A stretch of DNA of 64,000 nucleotides from Candidatus Eisenbergiella intestinipullorum (GTDB taxonomy: Bacteria > Bacillota > Clostridia > Lachnospirales > Lachnospiraceae), in contig DWWH01000004.1 in assembly GCA_019119815.1 (NCBI GenBank), forward strand, positions 1 to 64,000, written 5' to 3'. Positions 7,544-16,528 of the stretch are shown here, in pieces; positions within the stretch are counted from its first letter, which is position 1; the number at the start of each line of letters is the position of its first letter. The notes below the pieces were generated by a model. The model ran no database searches and was not told the origin of the DNA. It saw only the letters and a program-made list of their open reading frames with translations. The position numbers and the translations under genes are program-made.

Positions 7544-10500
7544 TCATGCAGAAACGGTCTGCTGTGTATCGGAAGAGCCGCTTTCCGCTCTGTCCTGACA
7601 GCTTCCGGCCACTGCCTTCAGCGGTTCGGCCTCCTCCAGCTCTTTTTTCAGATTCTTCTGAGCGGTGGAGAGCATCAGCTTGATGCGGTTTAACTGGTTC
7701 ACCTCGCTGGCGCCCGGGTCGTAGTCGATGGCCACCACATTGGATTTGGGATAGCGCCTGCGCAGCTCCTTGATCACGCCTTTCCCCACCACATGGTTCG
7801 GCAGGCAGCCGAAGGGCTGGGTACAGACGATATTGTTGGTGCCGCTCTTGATCAGTTCCACCATTTCTCCGGTGAGGAACCATCCTTCGCCCGTCTGATT
7901 TCCAATGGAAACGATGGGCTCCGCATAAGAGGCGATGGTCTCAATCCTGGTAGGCGCGTGAAAGTGCTCCGACTTTTCAAAGGCCTTCACAGCGGCAGAA
8001 CGCATCCACTCCATGGCGCGGATGCCGGCTTTGGCGATGAAGGCCGTCTTTTTGCTGGTTCCGAAGTGATCCGCCTTGTAAAGCTGGTTGTAGAAGCAGT
8101 AGAACATGAAGTCCAGCAGATCCGGAACCACAGCCTCCGCGCCTTCCGCCTCCAGAAGCTCCACCAGATGGTTGTTGGCCGCAGGCGCAAACTTTACCAG
8201 GATCTCGCCCACGATGCCGACACGGGGCTTGGGGACATCGGAAACCGGTATTCGGTCAAAGTCCTCGATCATCTGGCGGCACAGCCTGAAGAAGGTCGGA
8301 ATGCCGGGACGCTTCGAGGTAAGGAAGGCCCTGCACCTTTCCACCCATTTCTTATGGCAGGCGTTGACACTTCCGGGCGTCAGCTCGTAGGGGCGCATCC
8401 GGTAGACGCAGCGCATGAAAATATCTCCGAATACCGCGCCGTACACCGCACGGATCAGCAGGTTCGGACTCAGCTTAAAGCCCGGATTGCTTTCGATGCC
8501 GGCCATGTTGATGGAGATGACAGGCACCTGCTCCATGCCGGCCTTTTCCAGAGCGCGGCGGATAAAGCCCACATAGTTGGTAGCACGGCAGCCGCCTCCG
8601 GTCTGCGTCATGACAACCGCCACCTTGTTCACGTCATATTTTCCGGAAAGCAGGGCATCCATGATCTGTCCCACCACGATCAGGGAAGGATAGCAGGCGT
8701 CGTTATTCACGTATTTCAGACCCATGTCCACCGCCCGCCGGTTGTCATTGTCCATGACTTCCACATGATAGCCGCAGACGTTGAAGACGGACTCCAGAAG
8801 CTCGAAGTGGATCGGAGACATCTGCGGGCAGAGGATGGTATAATCTTTGCGCATTTCCTCTGTGAAAACCACCCGGTCCAGCTTTGTGGAGTGGATTTCC
8901 CGTTTTTCATGCTTTTTCTCCTTTTCCCGGATGGCGGCGAGCAGAGAACGGATTCGGATCCTGGCCGCACCCAGGTTATTGACCTCGTCGATCTTCAGGC
9001 AGGTATAGATCTTTCCCGAACCGGAGAGGATGTCGTTCACCTGATCGGTGGTGACAGCGTCCAGGCCGCAGCCGAAGGAATTGAGCTGGATCAGGTTCAG
9101 GTCGTCTCTGGTCCGTACAAAAGCCGCAGCGGCATAGAGCCTGGAATGATACATCCACTGGTCGGACACGATGAGCGGCCGGTTTACGCAGCCCAGATGA
9201 GCCACGGAATCCTCCGTGAGCACGGCCAGGCCGTAGGAGGTGATCAGCTCCGGAATGCCATGGTTGATCTCCGGATCCAGATGATAAGGCCGTCCGGCCA
9301 GGACAATGCCCTGCTTATGATTTTTTTCCAGCCAGTCAATGACTTCTTCCCCTTTTTTCTTAATGTCCTCGTGAGAAGCAGCCATCTCCTCCCAGCCGGC
9401 AGCGGCGGCCCGGCGGACCTCCTCGGCGGGAAGCTCCCGGAATTCTTTGATCAACGCGTCCGTCGCGATCTCCAGGCTGGTGAAGGCCATGAAGGGATTG
9501 CGCAGCACCGCTTCGCCCCGGCCGATCTCCTCCACGTTGTTCTTGATATTTTCCGAATAGGAGGTGACGATGGGACAGTTGTAGTGGTTGTTCGCTCCCT
9601 CTGTCTCGTTCCTTTCATAGAACAGGGCAGGGTAAAAGATGAAGTCCACGCCCTGTTTGATCAGCCAGGCCACATGTCCGTGGGCCAGCTTGGCCGGATA
9701 GCATTCCGATTCGCTGGGAATGGACTCAATGCCCAGCTCATAGATGGCATGGGTGGAGCTTGGAGAGAGCACCACCTGGTATCCGAGCTTCGTAAAAAAG
9801 GTATACCAGAAGGGATAGTTCTCATACATGTTCAGCACCCGGGGAATGCCTACCCGGCCGCGCCAGGCTTTATCCGCAGACAGGGGCTCATAGGAGAACA
9901 GCCTCTTCAGCTTGTACTCAAACAGGTTCGGCACCTGGCTGGGGTTCTTCGGCTTTCCCAGGCCGCGCTCACAGCGGTTGCCGGAGATGTACTGGCGGCC
10001 GCCGGAAAAACGGTTGATGGTCAGGCGGCAGTTGTTGGTGCAGCCCTTACATTTTGCCATACTGGTCTCGAATTCCAGGGAATTGATCTGGTCGATGGTC
10101 AGCATGGTGGTCTGATAGCCGGTGGTATAATTATCCCGCGCGATCAGAGCCGCGCCGAAAGCGCCCATGATGCCGGCGATGTCCGGACGGATGGCCTGAC
10201 AGTTTGCGATCTTCTCAAAGCTTCTGAGCACCGCATCGTTGTAGAAGGTTCCGCCCTGCACCACGATCTGGCTTCCCAGCTCGGAGGCGTCGGACACCTT
10301 GATGACCTTAAACAGCGCATTCTTGATGACGGAATAGGCCAGTCCCGCCGAAATATCGGCGACCTCCGCGCCTTCCTTCTGTGCCTGTTTCACCTTTGAA
10401 TTCATGAAAACGGTACAGCGGGTTCCCAGATCGATGGGATGCTTGGCAAAAAGAGCGGTCTTTGCAAAATCCTGCACGCTGTAATTTAGGGATTTGGCAA

Positions 10501-11896
10501 AGGTTTCGATGAAAGAGCCGCAGCCGGAGGAGCATGCCTCGTTGAGCTGCACGCTGTCCACCGTGCCGTTCTTGATCTTGATACATTTCATATCCTGTCC
10601 GCCGATGTCCAGGATACAGTCCACCTGGGGATCAAAGAAAGCGGCGGCATGGTAATGAGCCACGGTCTCCACCTCTCCGTCATCCAGCAGGAAGGCGGCT
10701 TTCATCAGCTCCTCGCCGTAGCCGGTGGAGCAGGAGCGCACGATCCGCACGCCCCTGGGAAGCTGGGAATAAATATCCTGGATCGCGCCGATGGCGGTTT
10801 TTAAGGGGCTTCCGTTATTGTTGCTGTAAAAAGAGTACAGAAGAGAGCCGTCCTCGCCCACCAGAGCCACCTTGGTGGTGGTGCTTCCGGCGTCGATACC
10901 GAGGAAACAGTTGCCTTCATAATCCTCTAAAGATGCGGTCTTTACACAGTGGCTGTCATGACGCTCCCTGAATTCTTCGTATTCCTCTTCGGAAGCGAAG
11001 AGCGGCTCCATGCGCTCCACCTCAAACTCCATCTTGATGCCTCCGGAAAGCTTCTTTACCATTTCCTCCATGGAAAAGGAAACCTCTTCTTTCGCATTCA
11101 TCGCCGAGCCGATGGCGGCAAACAGATGGGAATTATCCGTTTCAATGGTATGCTCCTCATCCAGCTTCAGCGTGCGGATGAAGGCCTTCTTCAGCTCCGA
11201 GAGGAAATGGAGCGGCCCTCCCAGAAAGGCCACATGGCCGCGGATGGGCTTTCCGCAGGCCAGGCCGCTGATGGTCTGGTTGACCACGGCCTGAAAAATG
11301 GAGGCAGCCAGATCCTCCTTGGTCGCTCCTTCATTGATCAGAGGCTGAATATCCGATTTGGCGAACACGCCGCAGCGGGCCGCGATCGTATAAAGTGACT
11401 TGTAGCTTTTGGCATATTCGTTCAGTCCTGCCGCGTCGGTCTGCAGAAGCGATGCCATCTGGTCGATGAAGGATCCGGTGCCGCCGGCGCAGATGCCGTT
11501 CATGCGCTGCTCCACGTTCCCGTTTTCAAAATAGATGATCTTCGCATCCTCACCGCCCAGCTCGATCGCCACATCCGTTTTCGGCGCCAGCTCCTGCAGA
11601 GCTGTGGAAACGGAAATGACCTCCTGGACAAAAGGGACGCCCAGGTGATTGGCAAGGGTAAGCCCGCCGGAGCCGGTGATCATGGGATGCAGAGTAAGAT
11701 TGCCCAGCTTCTGCAGACTTTCATGCAAAAGCTCCGTCAGCGTTTCCTGTATATTTGCAAAGTGCCTTTTATAATCGGAAAAAAGGATGTGGTGCGCTTC
11801 ATCCAGAATGGCGATCTTTACGGTGGTGGAACCGATGTCGATTCCAAGACTGCAAAACCTTCCGCCTTTGGAAAGGGAAGTGTCTGTGTTACTCAT
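7544..11896 (-). CDS. Giant 2-hydroxyacyl-CoA dehydratase activase-related protein
   Basis: A 1450-residue protein of the acyl-CoA dehydratase activase group. Two BadF/BadG-type ATPase domains lie in tandem: [15 protein letters not shown] and [33 protein letters not shown] (about 17-270), then [48 protein letters not shown] (about 335-590). Both keep the cysteine pair that in HgdC-type dimers holds a bridging 4Fe-4S cluster. A cysteine-rich segment ([15 protein letters not shown]), a DUF2229-like region and a C-terminal region with [18 protein letters not shown] and [10 protein letters not shown] follow. The family uses ATP to drive low-potential electron transfer. Substrate and partner are unknown. 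Confidence 0.85.
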   Translation of the reverse strand: MSNTDTSLSKGGRFCSLGIDIGSTTVKIAILDEAHHILFSDYKRHFANIQETLTELLHESLQKLGNLTLHPMITGSGGLTLANHLGVPFVQEVISVSTALQELAPKTDVAIELGGEDAKIIYFENGNVEQRMNGICAGGTGSFIDQMASLLQTDAAGLNEYAKSYKSLYTIAARCGVFAKSDIQPLINEGATKEDLAASIFQAVVNQTISGLACGKPIRGHVAFLGGPLHFLSELKKAFIRTLKLDEEHTIETDNSHLFAAIGSAMNAKEEVSFSMEEMVKKLSGGIKMEFEVERMEPLFASEEEYEEFRERHDSHCVKTASLEDYEGNCFLGIDAGSTTTKVALVGEDGSLLYSFYSNNNGSPLKTAIGAIQDIYSQLPRGVRIVRSCSTGYGEELMKAAFLLDDGEVETVAHYHAAAFFDPQVDCILDIGGQDMKCIKIKNGTVDSVQLNEACSSGCGSFIETFAKSLNYSVQDFAKTALFAKHPIDLGTRCTVFMNSKVKQAQKEGAEVADISAGLAYSVIKNALFKVIKVSDASELGSQIVVQGGTFYNDAVLRSFEKIANCQAIRPDIAGIMGAFGAALIARDNYTTGYQTTMLTIDQINSLEFETSMAKCKGCTNNCRLTINRFSGGRQYISGNRCERGLGKPKNPSQVPNLFEYKLKRLFSYEPLSADKAWRGRVGIPRVLNMYENYPFWYTFFTKLGYQVVLSPSSTHAIYELGIESIPSESECYPAKLAHGHVAWLIKQGVDFIFYPALFYERNETEGANNHYNCPIVTSYSENIKNNVEEIGRGEAVLRNPFMAFTSLEIATDALIKEFRELPAEEVRRAAAAGWEEMAASHEDIKKKGEEVIDWLEKNHKQGIVLAGRPYHLDPEINHGIPELITSYGLAVLTEDSVAHLGCVNRPLIVSDQWMYHSRLYAAAAFVRTRDDLNLIQLNSFGCGLDAVTTDQVNDILSGSGKIYTCLKIDEVNNLGAARIRIRSLLAAIREKEKKHEKREIHSTKLDRVVFTEEMRKDYTILCPQMSPIHFELLESVFNVCGYHVEVMDNDNRRAVDMGLKYVNNDACYPSLIVVGQIMDALLSGKYDVNKVAVVMTQTGGGCRATNYVGFIRRALEKAGMEQVPVISINMAGIESNPGFKLSPNLLIRAVYGAVFGDIFMRCVYRMRPYELTPGSVNACHKKWVERCRAFLTSKRPGIPTFFRLCRQMIEDFDRIPVSDVPKPRVGIVGEILVKFAPAANNHLVELLEAEGAEAVVPDLLDFMFYCFYNQLYKADHFGTSKKTAFIAKAGIRAMEWMRSAAVKAFEKSEHFHAPTRIETIASYAEPIVSIGNQTGEGWFLTGEMVELIKSGTNNIVCTQPFGCLPNHVVGKGVIKELRRRYPKSNVVAIDYDPGASEVNQLNRIKLMLSTAQKNLKKELEEAEPLKAVAGSCQDRAESGSSDTQQTVSA

Positions 11897-11950
11897 ATTT
11901 GCCTTTTTCTTCCTTTCTTCTTATTAAATGTGTTTTCGACTAACTGTTAC

Positions 11951-11979
11951 ATTATACGACACAGTTTCAGGAAAAGCAA
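11951..11979 (-). promoter_or_regulatory. Promoter of the activase gene
   Basis: On the minus strand TTGCTT (11974-11979), 17 bases, then a perfect TATAAT (11951-11956), about 55 bases before the start codon at 11896. Confidence 0.75.
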
Positions 11980-12203
11980 CTAAAGAACCTGCTAAAAACG
12001 TGTCCGGCATTTTTGCAAGGGTTGTGCACAAATCGCAGGGAGGCCGGAAGATCCGCCGTTTTCAGCCGGATCCCGCGGGGAAAATATTAAGTTTTTATAA
12101 CTTTTCTTAATTTGACAAAGCGTCCGTTTACTTTTGGCTGGCTTGATGATAAAATGGCTGGAGAATCACAGCGCACCGCGCGGACAAAGGAGTTGCTATT
12201 ATT
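11980..12203. other. Intergenic spacer with possible promoter for the rhomboid-like gene
   Basis: This is the divergent spacer. A candidate plus-strand promoter is TTTACT (12127-12132), 17 bases, TAAAAT (12150-12155) with an extended TGA. A TTGACA at 12112-12117 has no matching -10. Nothing else was recognised. Confidence 0.4.
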
Positions 12204-13112
12204 ATGACAGGAAACGGTTTTTCCGGTAAATTTGAAAGGAAGTTCGGCCGATACGCGATCCCGAACCTTTCTCTGTATCTGGTGATCTGCTATGCGGTGG
12301 GGTATCTGATCTATATCATCAACCCTGCCTTCCTCGGCTATCTCGCCCTGGATCCCTATGAGATCTTCACGCACGGGCAGATCTGGCGCCTCGTCACCTG
12401 GCTGGTCATCCCGCCGGATACCTCCAACCTTTTTTTTGTGCTGATCACGCTGGTCTTTTATTACTCCATCGGGACGCAGCTGGAGCGTGTCTGGGGAACC
12501 TACCGGTATAATGTCTATCTTTTTTCCGGCATGCTGTTCACCGTTCTCGGCAGCATCATCCTGTTTTTGATCTGTCTGATCCTGGGAGCGACAGAGATCC
12601 CGCTCGGAACGGACTCGGTCTATCTGCTCGGCGGAGGGACAGCGGTTTATTTCGGCGCGTTCTCTACCTATTACATCAATATGTCGATCTTTCTCGCTTA
12701 TGCGGCGACCTTCCCGGATATGCAGGTGCTCCTCATGTTCATCATCCCGATCCGGGTCAAGTGGCTGGGGATCATCTATGGCGCCCTGCTGGTCTTTTCC
12801 TGCCTCACCGGAGGCCTTGTCACCTGGGTGGTGATTGGCTCTTCCCTGCTGAATTTCCTGGTGTTCTTTCTCACCAGCCGAAACCGTATCCACATGTCTC
12901 CGAAGCAGATGCGCCGCAGACATGAGTTCCGGCGTCAGACCCGTCCCGGCGGCCATGTCACCAAACACAAATGCGCGGTCTGCGGCAGGACGGAGGAGGA
13001 CGACCCCACGCTGGAATTCCGTTTCTGCTCCAAATGCTACGGAAATTATGAATATTGTCAGCATCACCTCTACACCCATGTGCACATCAAGCCGCCGCAT
13101 GAGGTAAAATAA
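12204..13112 (+). CDS. Rhomboid-like membrane protein with C-terminal zinc ribbon
   Basis: A 302-residue protein with about six membrane segments in the rhomboid arrangement (SLYLVICYAVGYLIYIINP..GQIWRLVTWLVIPP, then YYSIGTQLERVWGTYRYN) and a cytoplasmic tail of about 75 residues. The catalytic GxSG serine motif of active rhomboids is not visible: the matching stretch reads YFGAFSTYYINMSIF. A proteolytic role is therefore doubtful. The tail has paired cysteines and histidines (CAVCG..FCSKCY..YCQHHLYTHVH), like a zinc-binding ribbon. AAAGGAG precedes the start. It reads in the same direction as the sigma-like gene 43 bases on. Confidence 0.7.
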   Translation: MTGNGFSGKFERKFGRYAIPNLSLYLVICYAVGYLIYIINPAFLGYLALDPYEIFTHGQIWRLVTWLVIPPDTSNLFFVLITLVFYYSIGTQLERVWGTYRYNVYLFSGMLFTVLGSIILFLICLILGATEIPLGTDSVYLLGGGTAVYFGAFSTYYINMSIFLAYAATFPDMQVLLMFIIPIRVKWLGIIYGALLVFSCLTGGLVTWVVIGSSLLNFLVFFLTSRNRIHMSPKQMRRRHEFRRQTRPGGHVTKHKCAVCGRTEEDDPTLEFRFCSKCYGNYEYCQHHLYTHVHIKPPHEVK

Positions 13113-13155
13113 ATTTTTTCATACGAGCCGCCTCTGCAGGCGGCAGGGAGGCATC

Positions 13156-13926
13156 ATGAGTCAGGAAATGGAATTTGCCGCAAGGCTGAATGAGATCAAA
13201 CGGCTCGCAAAGGAGCAGGGCGGTCTGATACAGGAAAAGCAGGTGCGGGACGCATTTGCGGACATGCAGTTTGACGAAGGTCAGATGAAGCTGGTCTTCG
13301 ATTATCTGACCGGACAGAATATCGGGATCGGAGAACCGTTAAATCCGGAGGAATACCTTACTGATGAGGAGATCAGCTACCTGGACTCCTACCTGGAGAG
13401 CCTGACGGGACTCGCTGAGCTCTCCGAGGGAGAAAAAGAAGCGGTTACCCTGTCCGCCATGGCGGGGGACGCGGATGCGCGCCGCCGTCTGACAGAGGTT
13501 TTTCTGCCTCAGGTGGTAGACATTGCCAGACTGTATGCCGGTCAGGGCGCACTTCTGGAGGATCTGATCGGAGAAGGGAATGTGGCTCTTGCCATGGCGG
13601 TAGAAATGCTGGGAACAGCGGCAAATGCCTCAGAAGCCCAGGGCATGATCGGAAGCATGATCATGGAGGCCATGGAAAATCACATTGCGGAAAATGTTCA
13701 GGAAAAGGAGACCGGACAGAAGATCGCGGATAAGGTCAATCAGGTGGCCGACCAGGCCAGGGAGCTGGCCGAAAGCCTCGGCCGGAAGGTGACCCTTGCC
13801 GAGCTTGCGGATGAAACGGGAATGAGCCTCTTCGATCTGAAGGAAGCGGTGGACCTTTCCGGGGACGCGATCGAAGACATTGACAGCCAGAGCGGCGGAG
13901 AGGGTGGTGGCAGCTATGGCCGATAA
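13156..13926 (+). CDS. Sigma-70-like protein lacking promoter-recognition regions
   Basis: A 256-residue protein with parts of a primary sigma factor. The first 60 residues resemble region 1.1 (MEFAARLNEIKRLAKEQGGL). Residues about 118-150 resemble regions 2.1-2.2, the RNA polymerase contact (VVDIARLYAGQGALLEDLIG and EGNVALAMAVEML). Residues about 190-235 resemble region 3 (ELAESLGRKVTLAELADETG). The aromatic region 2.3/2.4 that melts and reads the -10 is replaced by unrelated sequence, and region 4 is absent. It may bind core polymerase without directing it to normal promoters. The start follows GGGAGG. It overlaps the next gene by 11 bases. Confidence 0.65.
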   Translation: MSQEMEFAARLNEIKRLAKEQGGLIQEKQVRDAFADMQFDEGQMKLVFDYLTGQNIGIGEPLNPEEYLTDEEISYLDSYLESLTGLAELSEGEKEAVTLSAMAGDADARRRLTEVFLPQVVDIARLYAGQGALLEDLIGEGNVALAMAVEMLGTAANASEAQGMIGSMIMEAMENHIAENVQEKETGQKIADKVNQVADQARELAESLGRKVTLAELADETGMSLFDLKEAVDLSGDAIEDIDSQSGGEGGGSYGR

Positions 13927-14329
13927 CGATTTCAAATACACGATTCAGGATATTTCCAATATTTATATCGGCGCCCGTTCCACATATGAGGAACTTGCGG
14001 AAAATGAGGAGCTTCCTCTCAAATTGAGGGAAGTGATCGTCCGCATTTTTCTGCAGGAGGTTGCCGGAGATACCACTCCGGAAAACCATATTTTTTATCT
14101 GACGAAGGACAGCGCTTCCTACCGTTTCATGAAGAAGATGAGGGTTCGTTTCCGCATGAGCGTCTGGGAGGAAGCGGATGGCAGAAAGCGGAAAAAATCC
14201 GGTTACGTGAACCGGGAGTATACGCTGGATGAGGTGGTCGACAGCGCAGAGCTGCATCAGAAGAAGGATACCATCGTGGTGGAAGAGATGCGCGTCAGCA
14301 AGCTGGGGCTTGCGGCTGTTGTGGTATAG
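13916..14329 (+). CDS. Hypothetical protein coupled to the sigma-like gene
   Basis: A 137-residue soluble, charged protein (start MADNDFKYTIQDISNIYIGA) that I cannot assign. It contains a basic central stretch (KKMRVRFRMSVWEEADGRKR) and lacks cysteine clusters or membrane segments. The ATG lies inside the sigma-like gene (11-base overlap) behind GGAGAGGGTGG, which indicates translational coupling and a shared task. A terminator follows at 14344. Confidence 0.6.
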   Translation: MADNDFKYTIQDISNIYIGARSTYEELAENEELPLKLREVIVRIFLQEVAGDTTPENHIFYLTKDSASYRFMKKMRVRFRMSVWEEADGRKRKKSGYVNREYTLDEVVDSAELHQKKDTIVVEEMRVSKLGLAAVVV

Positions 14330-14343
14330 AGTGATGGAAGGGA

Positions 14344-14380
14344 AGAGATCGTCCGGATGAAACGGGGCGGTCTCTTTTTT
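14344..14380 (+). terminator. Rho-independent terminator
   Basis: Stem GAGATCGTCC/GGGGCGGTCTC (with wobble and mismatch) followed by TTTTTT, directly after the sigma-like operon. Confidence 0.75.
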
Positions 14381-14477
14381 CATGATTTTTATTGCAAATT
14401 TGTCCCGGGTGATTCATCCGCCAATCACACGACTTAACCCTCCTGTGGGGCAAGGGGAAATTTTTTGCTCTTTTATA

Positions 14478-14519
14478 TTGACACTATGTCAGAATGGTAT
14501 TCTAGTAAGCATACTGACA
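14478..14519 (+). promoter_or_regulatory. Putative promoter with imperfect palindromic operator
   Basis: TTGACA at 14478-14483 overlaps the left side of an interrupted palindrome TGTCAGAATGG/GCATACTGACA (14487-14497 and 14509-14519). The arrangement suggests a repressor site controlling the flavodoxin remnant. The best -10 (TATTCT, 14498-14503) is only 14 bases from the -35, so promoter assignment is weak. Confidence 0.45.
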
Positions 14520-14571
14520 TGATATCAGAATCGAAAACAGAATTAAAAATAACAGGAGAGGTAAATCAGAC

Positions 14572-14859
14572 ATGAAAAAGCCCTGTATCGTTTGTCACAG
14601 GATGACCTCCCCTGGTGAGAGTCTTGTAAAGGAGAGTTTGAAAATGGCAAAGACACTAATCGCATATTTTTCTGCAAGCGGAACAACGGCGCATACGGCA
14701 AAAGAGATCGCAGAGGCTGTCATCCCCTTCGCAACTTCCGGCGGCAGCGGCAGAGCCGAAGAGAGCCTGCGGGAGCACTGCCCGAAGGCGAATTGGAAAC
14801 AGGGTAAATTGGTGAACAGCGGAGCAGGCGTCTGGGCAAAGTCTGTTCTGGGAGAGTGA
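14572..14859 (+). pseudogene. Flavodoxin with central in-frame deletion
   Basis: The frame from ATG 14644 (GGAGAG upstream) starts as a normal flavodoxin, MAKTLIAYFSASGTTAHTAK, with the FMN phosphate loop. After residue 26 (KEIAEA) it jumps directly to the family C-terminal part VIPFATSGGSG. The product is 71 residues against about 150-180 expected, so roughly 90 central residues with the rest of the FMN site are gone. The frame stays open upstream to a second good start at 14572 (AGGAGAGG), adding 24 unrelated residues. The deletion resembles that in xpt. It cannot be a working flavodoxin. Confidence 0.75.
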
Positions 14860-15047
14860 AACGGCTATGCCAGAAGCTTCTTCAGCAGCACATCGCAGCC
14901 GGAACATCTCAGAGGTACTGCTGCCCAATCTTTTGAGAAAAAAGCAGGCCAGGAATACTGTACGGGGATTTTAGAAGAACTAAAGATGCGGATATGATGA
15001 ATAAAAGCCTGTCTCAGAGCCGGAAAACAAGGTTATTGAGATCAGGA
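14860..15047. other. Spacer, possible gene debris
   Basis: No complete gene. A short open stretch near 14930-14998 reads QSFEKKAGQEYCTGILEEL and stops; it may be the tail of a lost gene, but I cannot name it. Confidence 0.3.
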
Positions 15048-15100
15048 TTGTCAACCATATAACTTTTTTAGTTGACAATCATTCCTGCCTATGTTATCCT
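15048..15100 (+). promoter_or_regulatory. BirA operator and bioY promoter
   Basis: A perfect inverted repeat TTGTCAAC (15048-15055), 15 bases, GTTGACAA (15071-15078) matches the known bacterial BirA operator pattern and spacing. The right arm contains the -35 TTGACA (15072-15077), followed after 17 bases by TATCCT (15095-15100). Biotin-loaded BirA binding here should block polymerase and repress bioY. Confidence 0.9.
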
Positions 15101-15180
15101 CTTTTTGCAAGGTCAGCATGGAAGAAACCGCCAAGGCAGTTTCTTCCACGTGGAAAAGAGACAGCAGGGAGAATAACGCA

Positions 15181-15798
15181 ATGAAATCAACAAAAACCAT
15201 GATCGTAACAGCAATGTTTGCGGCGCTGATCGCCGTTCTGGCTCAGATCGCCATTCCGCTTCCTTCCGGTGTTCCGGTTACCCTTCAGACCTTCGCGGTA
15301 GCGCTTACCGGCATCGTGCTCGGCGCGAAGCTCGGAACCATTTCCACCTTCATTTATATTCTGCTGGGCGCGGTGGGCGTTCCCGTATTTTCCGGATTCA
15401 ACGGCGGTCTCGGCGCGATTGTCGGTAAGACGGGAGGCTTTATCTGGGGCTTTCTGTTTCTGGTCTTTTTTACGGGCGCGGGGGCGGCGATGATGAAAGG
15501 GTCTTCGGACAGCGAAAAAAAAGATGTGGGAAAAGGTAAAACGGAGCTTCTGTCTACGGCCGCGGGCTTTGCCCTCGGGTTGATCGGCCTTCTCATCTGC
15601 CATGTGCTTGGGACAGCACAGTTTGCTCTTCTTGGAAACATGGGCTTCTGGCAGGCGGCGGTTCTGGTTTCCGTCCCTTATCTGGTCAAGGATGTCTGCT
15701 CGCTGGCTCTTGCCTGCATCCTGGGCCTTCAGGTACGAAAACAGCTCTATCGGGCTTCTTTTCTGCAAAGACCTGTAGGCGGGAAAAACCTGCGCTGA
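15181..15798 (+). CDS. bioY: Biotin transporter substrate-binding protein BioY
   Basis: A 205-residue membrane protein, the biotin-binding S component of an ECF-type vitamin transporter. It has about six membrane segments. The BioY signature is clear: AQIAIPLPSGVPVTLQTFAV near the N-terminus, then VPVFSGFNGGLGAIVGKTGG around residues 62-81. The loop GSSDSEKKDVGKGKTE separates the two halves. ECF ATPase and T components are not adjacent and are presumably encoded elsewhere. The upstream BirA operator agrees with biotin control. The ATG at 15181 was chosen by homology; the ribosome site (CAGGGAG) is moderate. Confidence 0.92.
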   Translation: MKSTKTMIVTAMFAALIAVLAQIAIPLPSGVPVTLQTFAVALTGIVLGAKLGTISTFIYILLGAVGVPVFSGFNGGLGAIVGKTGGFIWGFLFLVFFTGAGAAMMKGSSDSEKKDVGKGKTELLSTAAGFALGLIGLLICHVLGTAQFALLGNMGFWQAAVLVSVPYLVKDVCSLALACILGLQVRKQLYRASFLQRPVGGKNLR

Positions 15799-15810
15799 TT
15801 CAGAGTATTT

Positions 15811-15850
15811 AAAAGACGGCTGTCAGAGGTTATCTTTGACAGCCGTTTTC
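15811..15850. terminator. Bidirectional terminator between bioY and nudix gene
   Basis: Perfect stem ACGGCTGTCA (15816-15825)/TGACAGCCGT (15837-15846), A-rich on the left and T-rich on the right, so it can serve both converging genes. The nudix stop codon lies within the stem. Confidence 0.85.
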
Positions 15851-16281
15851 GACCGCAGCCTTTCCTCTGCAATCGGAAAATACTTTCTCAGAATCGGATA
15901 GGTCAGTTTTTCCGGAAGGGAATCGAAGAGGCCGATTTCACCCATTTCACTGCAGGAAGGAATTTCTTCCAGCCTGTGTACCATCGCCAGATAAACCTGG
16001 CCGTTTCCTTTATAATGATAGCCGTTCAGCGTCCCGTCTATGGAATAATCGCACAATGGCTCCAGTTCAAAGTCTACCGCTCCCGTTTCCTCAAAAAGTT
16101 CCCGTTCTGCCGCTTCCAGAGCCGTTTCTCCTTCTTCGATCCATCCGCTGGGATGCTCCCAGGTGGTTCGTTCTTTATGCCTGCAGAAAATCCATTTTCC
16201 CTGATATACGGCAAAGACATCCGCTGAAAAATAGCTGTCAAAAGAGTCGAAAGGACTGGTCTTAAATTTCATACTTTCCAT
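15823..16281 (-). CDS. Nudix hydrolase
   Basis: A 152-residue Nudix protein. The full Nudix box is present at residues about 46-68 (GWIEEGETALEAAERELFEE then TGA), with the catalytic REXXEE glutamates. The family hydrolyses nucleoside diphosphates linked to another group; the substrate cannot be told from sequence. Both ATG 16281 and ATG 16272 are possible: AGGAG sits only 2 bases before the first and 11 before the second. Confidence 0.85.
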   Translation of the reverse strand: MESMKFKTSPFDSFDSYFSADVFAVYQGKWIFCRHKERTTWEHPSGWIEEGETALEAAERELFEETGAVDFELEPLCDYSIDGTLNGYHYKGNGQVYLAMVHRLEEIPSCSEMGEIGLFDSLPEKLTYPILRKYFPIAEERLRSKTAVKDNL

Positions 16282-16528
16282 ATCTCCTGATTTTTATTTT
16301 CTTAGTAAATTATACGATTCAGGATATTATGAGCGCAAGAGAAAAGCGGCATTTCAAATTTCCGGAAGCTTTTCCGGAATCGATTTTCTCTGCCCGGATT
16401 CTCCCCGTCTCCCCCAAGTGCCTCTTTCTGCGCGAGATAACTCAAGCTTTATAATTCCTCCAAAAGATGATATACTTTATTCTATGCAAAAACACAGAAA
16501 GAAAAAAACAAACCACTTGGAGGAAAAT

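Noticed and set aside
7793..10399. 868-codon plus-strand frame opposite the activase
   Set aside because: Antisense to a protein with unmistakable domains; no start signal.
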